NCBI RefSeq assembly: GCF_020360975.1
Contig: NW_025408669.1
Coordinates: 7,440,001-7,504,000, forward strand
Length of the DNA stretch: 64,000 nucleotides
DNA from: Hirsutella rhossiliensis
Taxonomy: Eukaryota; Ascomycota; Sordariomycetes; Hypocreales; Ophiocordycipitaceae
Reading direction: 5' to 3'
The position numbers and the translations under genes were made by a program. Shown one piece after another: positions 10,393 to 19,748 of the stretch (within the stretch, counting starts at the first letter, position 1; each line of letters starts with the position of its first letter). Below the pieces are notes generated by a model, which was given only the letters and a program-made list of their open reading frames with translations, did no database searches and was not told where the DNA came from.

Positions 10393-12811
10393 TTACACGT
10401 CTTCCGCCCCCAACGCCTCGTACCCTCCTCGCGTGCGGATGCCCGTCAGCCGCATCAGGGGCGGGCTCTCGTACATGGCCGTGTAGTCGACCTTGCCGCC
10501 GCCCAGCAAGGCGCTGCCGTTCTCTCGCTGGCCGAAAATGGGCGCGGGATCGCACCAAAAGTCCTTGCAGTTGGAGAGGCAGCCCCGGCTGTACGGGTTC
10601 TTCTTCTTGCGCCTGTTCTTGCCTGTCGCCGCCGCCCGCCCTGCAATGGTTTCGATGAACGGGTCCACGCCGAGCATTCGGCTCCACTGCTTCAGCATGC
10701 CGCCGCTTGCCTTGTTCCTGTTGGCGGGGCCGCCTGCCGCGTCCGTGGCCGAGGCGAGTGGCGGAATGTTAGGGTCCAGCGGCGTGCCTGTCGACGTGAG
10801 CGCCCTGGATGTCGGCGGGCTGAGATGGATGCCAGTCATATTCTCATACGTCGTCATGGCGCGGGAAACTTGGAAGAACTGGGTAAAAACGAGCATAGTG
10901 ACCCAAACCAGCTGCAGCGAGACCCACGCAGCAAGGATGAGTGTGTACGAGTCCGCGTTGAGGAGCTTGCATAGGCTCGCCCCAAGGACGTTGCAGGTCT
11001 CGGAGGCATTCGTCGATATCTTGCCATAGTCTGTAGATAAGTTTAGCCTCCGTCCCCAGCCAGTAACGGAGGAGGAGTGACCCTACAGTCATACAACAGC
11101 CAGTCGTAGGCAATAATGCCGAGCGTGAGGCAGATGAGATATAGGAAGAATTGGCGGTGGTTGTTGATGCCGACGCAGTTGTACACCCACGGGCAGTGGC
11201 TAGGCGGCGTCAGCATGAAAAGTCCAAGACTCGGACGAGGCATGACTCGACTCACTGATCATGCTTGGCCACGCATCGCTGACACCTACGGCAGTGCTTG
11301 CTCCGGAGCGGCGTCCTAATCATGCACGTAACGCAAAAGTTGGACTCGTCGTACTTCCACTCCTTAAGCAGCTCGTCGATGGCGGCCCGCTGCTCGGCAA
11401 TGCCGTTGAGCTTGGGCACAAACCCGGGATCATATCTCATGTTTGCGGCGTAGAAAAAGGTCGTGAGGCAATACAAGACGGCGAAGACAAAGTTGAGGAA
11501 GAAGTGGGTATCTGTCACCCCGTTGCCCGACCGGGTTGTGGCTGGCAGGACGACAAAGAGCCAGTTGAGGCCCACGAGAAAGAGCGAGCCTGCAAAGATG
11601 CCGGCCATCCAGGGCTTCACCCAAGTCAGCCTCTACCCGAGTTTGTCCGTCTAGAGCCAGACCCACCGTCTTGTGAAAGTGACGCATGTCGGATGGCGCG
11701 TACTCCATGACCTGCTTGGCGCACGACATGACGCCGAAGACGATTGCGCCGGCTATAGGAAGGCCGAGGAAGATGGGAAAGCGAGACAGGGCGAAGAGGA
11801 CGGCTCCAGTGAGGACAAAGGGCCAGAGGAAGAGGAAGCGGGTGGCAAACATTCTCTTGTCCTTTAAGAAATAGCTCGCACCGGGCCAGGGCGGCATGGC
11901 CGGGTGGCCGTCGACGTCGTAGCCGCACTCCCTCAGGGCGCGATGCCAGACGGGCTGCGTGTTGAGCTCGCTGGCGGTGACGGCGGGCGTCTTGCCCGTG
12001 TCCGTCTTGGCGAAGCGGTCGGCGCCGTACTCGATGAGCTTGAGGACGCAGCCGGGGTTGCCCTTGACGAGGGCCCAGTGCAGGGCGGTGAAGCCGTGCT
12101 CGTCGGTGGCGTGGACGCTGGCGCCCCAGCGCAGGAAGACGTCGACGCACTGGGCGAAGCCCTTGTAGGCGGCCCACATGAGCGACGTGTGCCCATAGCT
12201 GTCGAGCACGTCGACGGGGATGCCTTGGTGCAGCAGCAGGACAATGAGCAGGACGTTGCCGTTGAAGGTGGAGATGTGCAGCGTGTTGTAGCCCTGGGCG
12301 TCGGTGATGAGCGGGTCGGCGCCGTGGTGGAGGAGCAGGTTGACCGTGTAGTAGTGGCAGCGCTGGGCGGCCCATTGCAGCGCCGTGGCGACCGACTCGC
12401 CGCCCTTGCGGTTGATCTCGGCGCCGTGTTCGAGGAGGAACTTGCACATGGCATACTGATTGTTAATGGCTGCCCACTGCAGAGGGCGCGTCAGTCGTGC
12501 TTTTGCCTGTCGACGGACGGCTCAGGTTCTCTCACGTGCAACGGCGTGATGCCCTCGTCATCGACAAACGTGGCATCGTACTCGCCCGACTCGAACAGCT
12601 TCTCCATGGCCCCGACGTCGCCCACCCTGGCCAGCTGCATAATGTCGCTCGCCGGCTCAGCGCCGTCGGCGGCCGGCAGACTGCCCATTTCCATGTCCCT
12701 GTTGAGCCTCGGGGCCGCGGCCGCTGCCTTGGTCGAGGGCTGCGTCGGGGCTGCGGCGGCGGAGGGGCCGGAGGCAGCGGGACTGCTGCTTTCTCGGACA
12801 GGGCTTCCCAT
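10393..12811 (-). CDS. AKR1: Ankyrin-repeat DHHC palmitoyltransferase, AKR1 type
   Basis: Five exons: 12811-12536, 12476-11667, 11614-11256, 11199-11087 and 11030-10393, giving 731 aa. A disordered Ser/Ala/Pro N-terminus precedes about six ankyrin repeats (for example [16 protein letters not shown] and [16 protein letters not shown]). Then come paired TMs, a DHHC cysteine-rich domain ([21 protein letters not shown], then [14 protein letters not shown] across the exon 3/4 junction) and two more TMs. The C-terminal tail has a [10 protein letters not shown] basic patch. The family transfers palmitate to cysteines of Golgi/endosomal membrane substrates; budding yeast Akr1 acts on Yck2. The catalytic motif here is DHHC, while yeast Akr1 has DHYC. 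It is divergent from the SRP receptor gene across 697 bp. Confidence 0.93.
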
Positions 12812-13508
12812 GTACGACCTGGTGCAGGGCGAGAGGGAGGTGGAGGGTCATCAACCGGGCCCCGGAGAGAGAGCGCTGAGGTTCGACGGCGCGGTCAACG
12901 GCGCGGTCAACGGCGCGCGGAACAGGGGAAAAATATGGAGACGAGGACGCGGGAAGCTCGCTACCAGCAGAGCGTGACCGCGATGCGGCTGGACCGATTG
13001 GAAATGATGCGATGAAGATATGCTCTGGAGGAAGAAGAGCAAGGAAATCGGCGGCTGCTCCATGTCAGGATCCACCGCCTCCAACCGCACTCGGTGTGCT
13101 CTCGCTGAGGCTGACCAACGAGGCTGAGCTGCTCCTGCTGCTCACGCGACACCAGATGTCCTGTTACATCTGCAGACTGTGGCGCAGGAACATCGCGTAC
13201 TCCGTACACGTGGTGTGGCAGAGCCAACCAAGTACGTACCTCTCGGCAGGCTCCGTCCACCCTGGTGCTCCGACGATGCCCAGACGATGCTCGCCTACGA
13301 GCGTTTTCAATGCAGCTTCCTGCGCACAGCAACTCACGACACTCTCGCCCTTCGGGCCTCCACTGACCCGAGACCTCGGGCCTGCCGCTGCCGACTGCAG
13401 CGCGGCGCCTTGGCCTGGCATCGTCCTCTCGCCGAGTCTGGCCCACGCCCATCGACGCCCTGATCTGCTCCTTGCGCCTCTGCTGCCGCTTCTGGCGACC
13501 GTGACAGC
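12812..13508. promoter_or_regulatory. Divergent promoter region AKR1 / SRP receptor beta
   Basis: 697 bp separate the two divergently oriented starts. A short direct repeat of GGCGCGGTCAAC lies about 12888-12912, next to the AKR1 start. No clear TATA box. Frames here read into the flanking genes and are not coding. Confidence 0.5.
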
Positions 13509-14372
13509 ATGGCATCCTTTACCGAAATAGTCGAGGCCCTCATGACGCCGTCCCTCCCCGTCGTCTTCTTCGGCCTCCTCGTCATCATCGGCGCCCCCGT
13601 CATCCTGCACCTCATCCTCTCCTCGTCGGCCACCTACACCGTCCCGCCCGTCGTCCTGCTCCTCGGGCCCGAAAACGCCGGCAAGACGGCCCTCGCCACC
13701 CTGCTCGAGCGCGGCACCAAGCCCGCCCCGACGCACACCTCGCAGGTCACGCAGTCGGTCGAACTCAATGCCTCGACAGACTCCGACCTGAAGCAGTCGT
13801 TTCGCAACCACGACGACGCCACCGGCACCTACACAAAGTTCCTCCTCGTCGACACCCCTGGCCACGGCAAGCTGCGCAACGTCGCCATGGGCCGGCTTGG
13901 CCGCTCGGCTGAGAAGCTCAAGGCTATCGTCTTCATGGTCGACGCCGCGGCCCTCGGCGAGCAAGAGACGCTGGCCCCAACCGCGACCTACCTCTACGAC
14001 GTGCTGCTGCACCTGCAGAAACGGGCCGGCGACAAGTCCAAGCCAAGGGCTGCCGTCTCGGTCCTCGTCGCCGCCAATAAGATGGATCTCTTCACGGCCC
14101 TCCCCGCCGCCATGGTCAAGTCGCACCTGGAGAATGAGCTGACCAGAATCCGTGCCTCGAAGAGCAAGGGCCTGCTCGACTCGGGCGTCGGCATGGACGA
14201 CATTGGCTCCGAAGAGCAAGACGCCTGGCTCGGAGAGTATGGCTCCGACAAGTTTTCCTTCCGACAAATGCCAGAATTTGACATTGACGTCGAGGTCCTC
14301 GGAGGCAGCGTCATGGCCGACGACGCCGACGTGGACAAGTGGTGGTGGTGGATCGCGCAGAGGGTGTCGTAA
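13509..14372 (+). CDS. SRP102: Signal recognition particle receptor subunit beta
   Basis: Single exon, 287 aa, normal length for the family. An N-terminal TM anchor (about 17-39) is followed by an ER-associated small GTPase domain. The P-loop GPENAGKT is at 53-60, the switch II motif DTPGHG at 115-120, and the guanine-specificity motif NKMD near 190. The C-terminus ends with a Trp-rich helix (DKWWWWIAQRV). SR-beta anchors SR-alpha at the ER and is required for cotranslational targeting. The symbol follows the yeast orthologue. Confidence 0.92.
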   Translation: MASFTEIVEALMTPSLPVVFFGLLVIIGAPVILHLILSSSATYTVPPVVLLLGPENAGKTALATLLERGTKPAPTHTSQVTQSVELNASTDSDLKQSFRNHDDATGTYTKFLLVDTPGHGKLRNVAMGRLGRSAEKLKAIVFMVDAAALGEQETLAPTATYLYDVLLHLQKRAGDKSKPRAAVSVLVAANKMDLFTALPAAMVKSHLENELTRIRASKSKGLLDSGVGMDDIGSEEQDAWLGEYGSDKFSFRQMPEFDIDVEVLGGSVMADDADVDKWWWWIAQRVS

Positions 14373-14693
14373 GCCGGCACAAAGCCCTGCTACTGATGAA
14401 GTGGCTGCAATCACGATGTTTTATGCAGTGCAAGTGCTCATCAGCCTCCATACCCCGATTGCCACCGCTGTCTATGGCCCATATTGTTGGGCTATCTATG
14501 CAACTGTACATAGCTGTAGATGTTGAGTCTACTAGCCAACCTTCTAATCCCATAATCCTTGGGTCACCCTCTCTGCGCATCCCCAATAGAACGCTCGGTT
14601 GTTGATGTCCAGTCGAATGCTATAGATCAATCACTTGACTAAACGCAATCACAAAATGTTACCAAAAGAACAAGACAAGGAAATACAGTCAGA
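14373..14693. other. Convergent 3' intergenic region
   Basis: 321 bp between the converging 3' ends of the SR-beta and CBS genes. AT content rises, as expected for 3' UTRs and polyadenylation sites. No gene seen. Confidence 0.5.
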
Positions 14694-16306
14694 TCATTGC
14701 CGCCTGTTAACCATCCAGGTGAGCAGGTCAACCTTGGTCACCACCGCAATGGGCTTGGACAAGGTCTTGGAGTTGCCGTTCTTCTCCGTCACCACGGCAG
14801 CGCTGTTCCACTCAAAGAAGCTGCTCAGGGCCGACAGGGGCGTGTCCATTGTGATTTCGACAAACCGTCTCTTGCGCTCGGTCGACGACTGGCCCGTGGC
14901 GCCCTGGCGCAGGTCGGTGACAATCTCGTCAAGGCGGCTGAAGTCGAACATGACGTCCTTAACGGGGCTCTGGCCCGTGGCGCGGCCGCGTGAAATGTAG
15001 CTGAGCAGGTTGCCCAGCGTCACCAGACCGACCAGTTTGGACGAGGAGAGCACGGGCAGCTGGTCGAAGCCCTTGTCGCGCATCGTCTCAATGGCCTGGG
15101 AGCAGGTGGCGTCGGCCGCAACCGAGGTGACGGGCTTCAGACGGAGAGACGCGACCGTAGCGCCTCGGTATGGGTCGGCCGACTTTTCGTGGCCGGCTGT
15201 CTGGGCCACGGCGCTGTCGACGGCCTCGACGCCGTTGACGGGCAGTAGGCCGTTGGCGGCCAGCCAGTCGTCGTCGGCAAACTTGGACAGATAGCTTCGG
15301 ATGCTGTCGGGCAGGATGACGACGACGACATCGCCCTTCTTGAACCCGAAATCCTTGATTGCCTTGAACGCGGCAGCCATGGCGGAGCCGGAGCTGCCAC
15401 CCACGAGAAGTCCCTCCTCGGAAATGAGGCGCCTGGCGAGGTGGAACGACTCCCGGTCCTCCGTCTTGTACCACTTGTTCACCAGCTGACGGTCGAGGAC
15501 GTCTGGGACAAAGTCGTATCCGATGCCCTCGACCTGGTAAGACTCGTTGACGTGCTCCTGGTTGAGGGAGTCGGGAAGCGCGAGGATGCTGCCTTGGGGA
15601 TCGGCGGCGACAATCTTGACGTCCTGGCTGTGCTTCCTGATGCCCCTGGCCAGGCCGGTGATGGTGCCTCCGGTGCCGGCGCCGGCGACGACGGCATCCA
15701 CCTTGCCACCGGTCTGCTCCCAAATCTCCTCGGCCGTGCCGTACTCGTGGGCGAGGGGGTTGTCCTTGTTGCCGTACTGGTCGAGGATGTGGGCGTTGGG
15801 CATCTCCTTTTCGAGGCGGCGAGCGACTCCGATGTGAGACTCGGGGCTGTCCCAGGCGGCCTGGTTGGGGGTGCGGATGATGGTGGCGCCGAGGGCGCGG
15901 AGGACCGAGACCTTCTCCGCCGACATCTTTTCCGGCATGGTGATGATGGTCTTGTAGCCTTTGATGGCTCCCACGAGGGCGAGACCGATGCCACTGGGGC
16001 TGTCAGCTGGGGTCGAGAGGGGGAGGCCGGCGAGACTCACGTGTTACCACTTGTCGGCTCGATCAGGGTGTCGCCCGGCTTTATCCTGCCGCTCTTCTCG
16101 GCCTGCTCGACCATCCTGAGGGCTATCCGGTCCTTGACGCTGCCACCGGCGTTGAATAGCTCGGCCTTGACGTAGACATCGCATTCGACGCCCAGCGACT
16201 GCGGCACCTTGTTGAGCCGGACGAGGGGCGTGTTGCCGATGAGCTCCGTGGCGGAGAGGACAGTCGCGGGCTTGCGGCCGGCGTGGGGCAGTACCGAGGT
16301 CGCCAT
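14694..16306 (-). CDS. CYS4: Cystathionine beta-synthase
   Basis: Two exons (16306-16041 and 15993-14694; 47-nt intron inside the codon after SGN), 521 aa. The PLP fold starts with [15 protein letters not shown]. The PLP-binding lysine is K58 in AGGSVKDR, the substrate loop is TSGNTGIGLA across the intron, and the phosphate-binding region is [11 protein letters not shown]. Two C-terminal CBS repeats (about 365-521) end the protein. As in yeast, the N-terminal heme-binding extension of animal CBS is absent. It condenses serine and homocysteine to cystathionine in transsulfuration. A transposon begins 211 bp upstream of the start codon. Confidence 0.95.
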
Positions 16307-16507
16307 GGTGGACGGTTAGCAGCGAGACGTGGGGGACGTGACGACGAGGGTTTTGGAGAGGTTGTTTCTGGCAGGTCAAGGCATGACACGAGTCACTCAA
16401 TCAAGTGGCGACAAGGTTTTGCGCCCCGCGCCGAAGCCGCGCCTAGCCGCGGGGCTCGGTCGCTTGCGGAAGCCACGACGGGCAGGCGATTAATTATTAG
16501 GCGATGC

Positions 16508-16516
16508 CGGAGGAGG
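16508..16516. repeat. 9-bp target-site duplication of Hop copy 1, left
   Basis: CGGAGGAGG lies directly before the element and again at 21841-21849, after the distal end that the nested element has displaced. Confidence 0.9.
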
Positions 16517-16587
16517 GGGAGCCAATAGAGGCGCGGACCCCCGCGCCTTTAAAGTCGGCGCGGACGTCCGCGCCTGTTATGTAAGCC
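16517..16587 (+). repeat. 5' terminal inverted repeat of Hop copy 1
   Basis: 71 bp identical to the reverse complement of the 3' end of copy 2 (29053-29123). Sub-terminal palindromes are the likely transposase-binding sites, by inference. Confidence 0.85.
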
Positions 16588-16877
16588 CAGGCGGAAGATA
16601 GTCGGGCCGCCCCCTGACCTGTACTCTCCTTTTCTATTGCATGTGGCAAACTGTCGCACAGAGAGCCAGCCTCATATAGCATACCATCTGCGCTCAGAGT
16701 AGTTGTCCGCGGAAGCGATGCTATAATCCGCATATTAAGGTCGAGCGCCTGCATGCGTGGTGCTTGGACCCCATTGAGGCCAAAGCTCAAACGCAGGCTG
16801 CATTAAACCTCGCAGGCGGCCTCGGTTACAAGGGTTCTGCACCACGTCCACAAAGCAGGAGTTTCCTTTCCTTTGTG

Positions 16878-16884
16878 TATAAAG
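16878..16884 (+). promoter_or_regulatory. TATA box of the Hop transposase gene
   Basis: TATAAAG lies 50 bp before the transposase ATG at 16934. The same box is at 26238-26244 in copy 2. Confidence 0.6.
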
Positions 16885-16933
16885 AGCTGCTCACTGTCGT
16901 GCACTACAGCTAGCTCTTCAAGATAATTCCAAT

Positions 16934-18697
16934 ATGGGGCTTACTGAATTCCCTGACGATTGCCTTCCTCCTGAGGGCCAGTTCGACTCGCGAGAGTCTC
17001 TTCTTGCCTCAATTAATGCGTGGGCGGCTCCAAGAGGCTATGCCTTCACCACAGGCAAGTCCACGAGAGACCCGCGGTCCGGAAGACGCACAGTCATATT
17101 TGCCTGCGATCGTGGAGGTAGACTTGGGGCTCATACAAGCAAGGACCAGAAGCCAGCTGATCGGCAACGGTCTACAAGCTCCCGTATCACTGGATGCCAG
17201 TTTTCCATCAATGCGAAAGAGAGCCTTGATAAGTCGTACTGGTATGTCAGGCATCGCCCAGGCGAGGAGAAGTCGGTCCACAACCATGAGCCCAGTCTGC
17301 ATATTACAGCACATCCAGCTCATCGTGCCCTCTCCTCAACTGACCAGTCAGCTATTGGGAACCTCTCAAGCGCTGGCATAGCACCAAAGGATATCCGGAC
17401 ATATATGCGCCAGAGCTCTCAGACTGCCCAAGGAGCGACACAGCAAGACATATATAACTGTATCGCACAGCGCAGACGAGAGCTCCTTGCTGGCCAGAGC
17501 ACAATGCATGCCCTTGCCAATGAGCTTGACAACGAGGGGTTCCAGAGCCGCATACAGCTTGATCATGATGGCCGAGTCACAGCAGTCTTATTCGCACACC
17601 CAGCGTCTCTAGGATACCTCAACGCATACCCAGAATTACTACTGCTAGACTGCACATACAAGACGAACAAATATAAGATGCCACTGCTCGATATGATCGG
17701 CGTTGATGCCTGTCAGCGGTCATTCTGTATTGCCTTTGCCTTCCTCAGTGGTGAAGACGAAAATGACTATATCTGGGCACTGGACCAACTCCAATCGATA
17801 TACGAGTTATATGACATTCGCCAGCCATCGGTTATCCTGACAGATCGCTGCCTCGCCTGCATAAACGCAATTTCCCGGTGCTTTCCTGCGTCCAAGTCTC
17901 TGCTTTGCATCTGGCATGCGAATAAGGCGGTGCTTAGCTATTGCAAACCAGCTTTCGACCGTGACGATGAGGACTCTAATAGTGATGAGAGGTGGGCTGA
18001 GTTCTTTGGGTATTGGCACTCAATCGTGGGCTCGAAAGATGAGGAGACATTTGATCAACAAGTTGAAGAGCTCGAGAAGCGCTTTGTGCCACGATACGTC
18101 AAGGAGGTTAGCTACATACGGGAAACCTGGTTGGACCCGTATAAGGAAAAGCTCGTCAAGGCCTGGGTCGATCAATATGCTCACTTCGGCAATGTGGCTA
18201 CTTCCCGGGTGGAAGGCATCCACGCATTATTGAAGAGTCACCTTAAGAAGTCAACATTAGACCTCTTCGAGGCAACGAGGGCAATCAAGCAAGCTCTCCT
18301 CAACCAACTGGCCGAGCTACAAGCCAACCAAGCCAGGCAGCATATACGGATGCCAATTGAGCTCTCTGGAACCGTATATAGCACGGTACGTGGCTGGGTA
18401 TCACACGAAGCCTTGCGACAGGTTGCAAAGCAACACAAGCGCCTCAACGAGAAAAACACCCCATCTTGCACAGGCAGCTTCACCAAGTCTCGCGGTCTCC
18501 CTTGTGCGCACGCATTACAGTCTCTCATAGTGGAAGATCTGCCCCTCCGGCTACAACATTTTCATACACATTGGCGCCTTCGACGGGATAACAAAGAGAT
18601 TGGTCAGGTCCTCATAGAGCCTCGTCGGCGACTAGACCAACTTGTCGCCGCATCAAGGATATCACAGTCATCCACAGAGCGAGCCAAGTGCATTTGA
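16934..18697 (+). CDS. MULE (Hop-like) transposase, copy 1, C-terminus frameshifted
   Basis: 587 aa. The N-terminus has a FAR1/GCM1-like zinc-binding domain (FACDRGG, TGCQFSI, HNHEPS). The MULE DDE domain follows: first Asp in LLLLDCTYKT, second Asp in VILTDRCLAC, Glu in TSRVEGIHAL. A partial SWIM-type motif (SCTGSF...GLPCAHAL) lies near residue 520. The frame stops at 18697 only because the tract near 18673-18680 is 2 nt shorter than in copy 2; there the same sequence reads on into a CCHC-like knuckle. The catalytic triad is therefore intact here, while the tail is lost. Hop of Fusarium oxysporum is the family type. Confidence 0.85.
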   Translation: MGLTEFPDDCLPPEGQFDSRESLLASINAWAAPRGYAFTTGKSTRDPRSGRRTVIFACDRGGRLGAHTSKDQKPADRQRSTSSRITGCQFSINAKESLDKSYWYVRHRPGEEKSVHNHEPSLHITAHPAHRALSSTDQSAIGNLSSAGIAPKDIRTYMRQSSQTAQGATQQDIYNCIAQRRRELLAGQSTMHALANELDNEGFQSRIQLDHDGRVTAVLFAHPASLGYLNAYPELLLLDCTYKTNKYKMPLLDMIGVDACQRSFCIAFAFLSGEDENDYIWALDQLQSIYELYDIRQPSVILTDRCLACINAISRCFPASKSLLCIWHANKAVLSYCKPAFDRDDEDSNSDERWAEFFGYWHSIVGSKDEETFDQQVEELEKRFVPRYVKEVSYIRETWLDPYKEKLVKAWVDQYAHFGNVATSRVEGIHALLKSHLKKSTLDLFEATRAIKQALLNQLAELQANQARQHIRMPIELSGTVYSTVRGWVSHEALRQVAKQHKRLNEKNTPSCTGSFTKSRGLPCAHALQSLIVEDLPLRLQHFHTHWRLRRDNKEIGQVLIEPRRRLDQLVAASRISQSSTERAKCI

Positions 18698-19423
18698 AGC
18701 CATAGAGTCAGATCTACGGCCAAAGGCGCCGCCTACATGCAGCAAATGCCACCAGCAAGGGCACATCATGACATCTCGCAATTGTCCTTTACGCTATAGC
18801 GACATACTGCAGCGGGCAGAGGCACGGGCGGCACAGACTGCAGAGACTGCAGCAATTGCAGGGACTGCACAGACTGCACAGACTGTACAGACGGTAGCAG
18901 TTCCAGAGACTGCGCAGACTGCAGCAGTCATGGAGAAAATGACAGTTGCAGTCACTACGGTCTCTACAGTCTCTACAGCAATTGCAGAGACTACAGAGAC
19001 TACAGAGAATCTATTATATGATGACCCACGAGCCATCTATCAGAGGTATGTCAGGAAAGAGACTCTTGGTATAGAGCACAGCCTCGCGGCAGTCTCAAGA
19101 CCAACCAGGCATACCGAAAGGCAATGGGCTTGCCATTGCGCTACAGCAAGACTGAATATGACTGGTGCCTCGACTGGAAGCAAATGTCAAGGAGCTGCGG
19201 CTCGAGGCAATGGACCAAGGTAGAGATGATGGCATACCTTGATTGGGATAAGGCAGAAGAAGAGCGATTAGATGCCCGGGTGGCCGAGGAAATTCAGGTG
19301 CAGCCTTTCTCACGAGAAAGAGGTACTGCAGGTATATGGGCTGACTGCGAGAGACTCAGAGGAACAGCAGGCATTTTATTCACATATATAAGTGGTGATG
19401 ATGCCGGCGATGCGAAAATGTGA
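18698..19423 (+). pseudogene. Displaced C-terminal part of the Hop transposase, copy 1
   Basis: In a shifted frame the sequence encodes CSKCHQQGHIMTSRNCP, a zinc-knuckle-like motif. A Thr/Ala/Gln-rich repeat follows, then a third frame starting about 19120 with SKTEYDWCLDWKQM and an acidic helix. Copy 2 shows the same knuckle in frame with the upstream domain, so this is a tail separated by indels. The switch near 19070 is shared by both copies and may be an unrecognised intron or an old frameshift. Confidence 0.65.
18831..19008 (+). repeat. Short-period repeat (ACWGAGACT-like) inside the transposase tail
   Basis: Degenerate 9-bp units such as GCACAGACT and CTACAGAGA encode (T/A)-A-Q-T and T-V-S-T runs. 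The same tract is at 28191-28368 in copy 2. Confidence 0.7.
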
Positions 19424-19748
19424 GGCAGATCGTGAGATCACCGACATGCACCGGCGTGTAGCACTGTAGCTGGCCAATTTTAAGGCGGTGAACTTCCGCG
19501 CACCCTCCTTGCCACGCAACAGCGGCGCCCTTTGCGTCACGTCAATCTACCAAATAGGGAAGGCTATGGGTTCGAACCTAAGGGATATCCTCCTTTGCAA
19601 TTAATTGAAGCTATATGTATGCAGCAAGCATGCTGTATCAGTGAGGCCGACTGCGAGCGCAGTTGGCGGCGGCCCAAATGGCCTGCCAGGCTTACATAAC
19701 AGGCGCGGACGTCCGCGCCGACTTTAAAACGCGGGGTCCGCGCCTCTA

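Noticed and set aside
11904..12977. 357-aa + strand frame across AKR1 exons 1-2
   Set aside because: Crosses a well-supported intron and is a Gly/Val/Ala-rich antisense shadow.
13164..14414. 416-aa antisense frame over SRP receptor beta
   Set aside because: A codon-bias shadow of the GC-rich SR-beta gene; content is Gly/Arg/Asp-rich without motifs.
16497..16790. Antisense frame at the Hop left end, also present in copy 2
   Set aside because: It recurs only because the DNA is duplicated, and it runs across TIR sequence.
18831..19008. Regularly spaced short repeats resembling a CRISPR array
   Set aside because: The units are 9-bp codon repeats inside a transposase frame with no spacers; the organism is a fungus.
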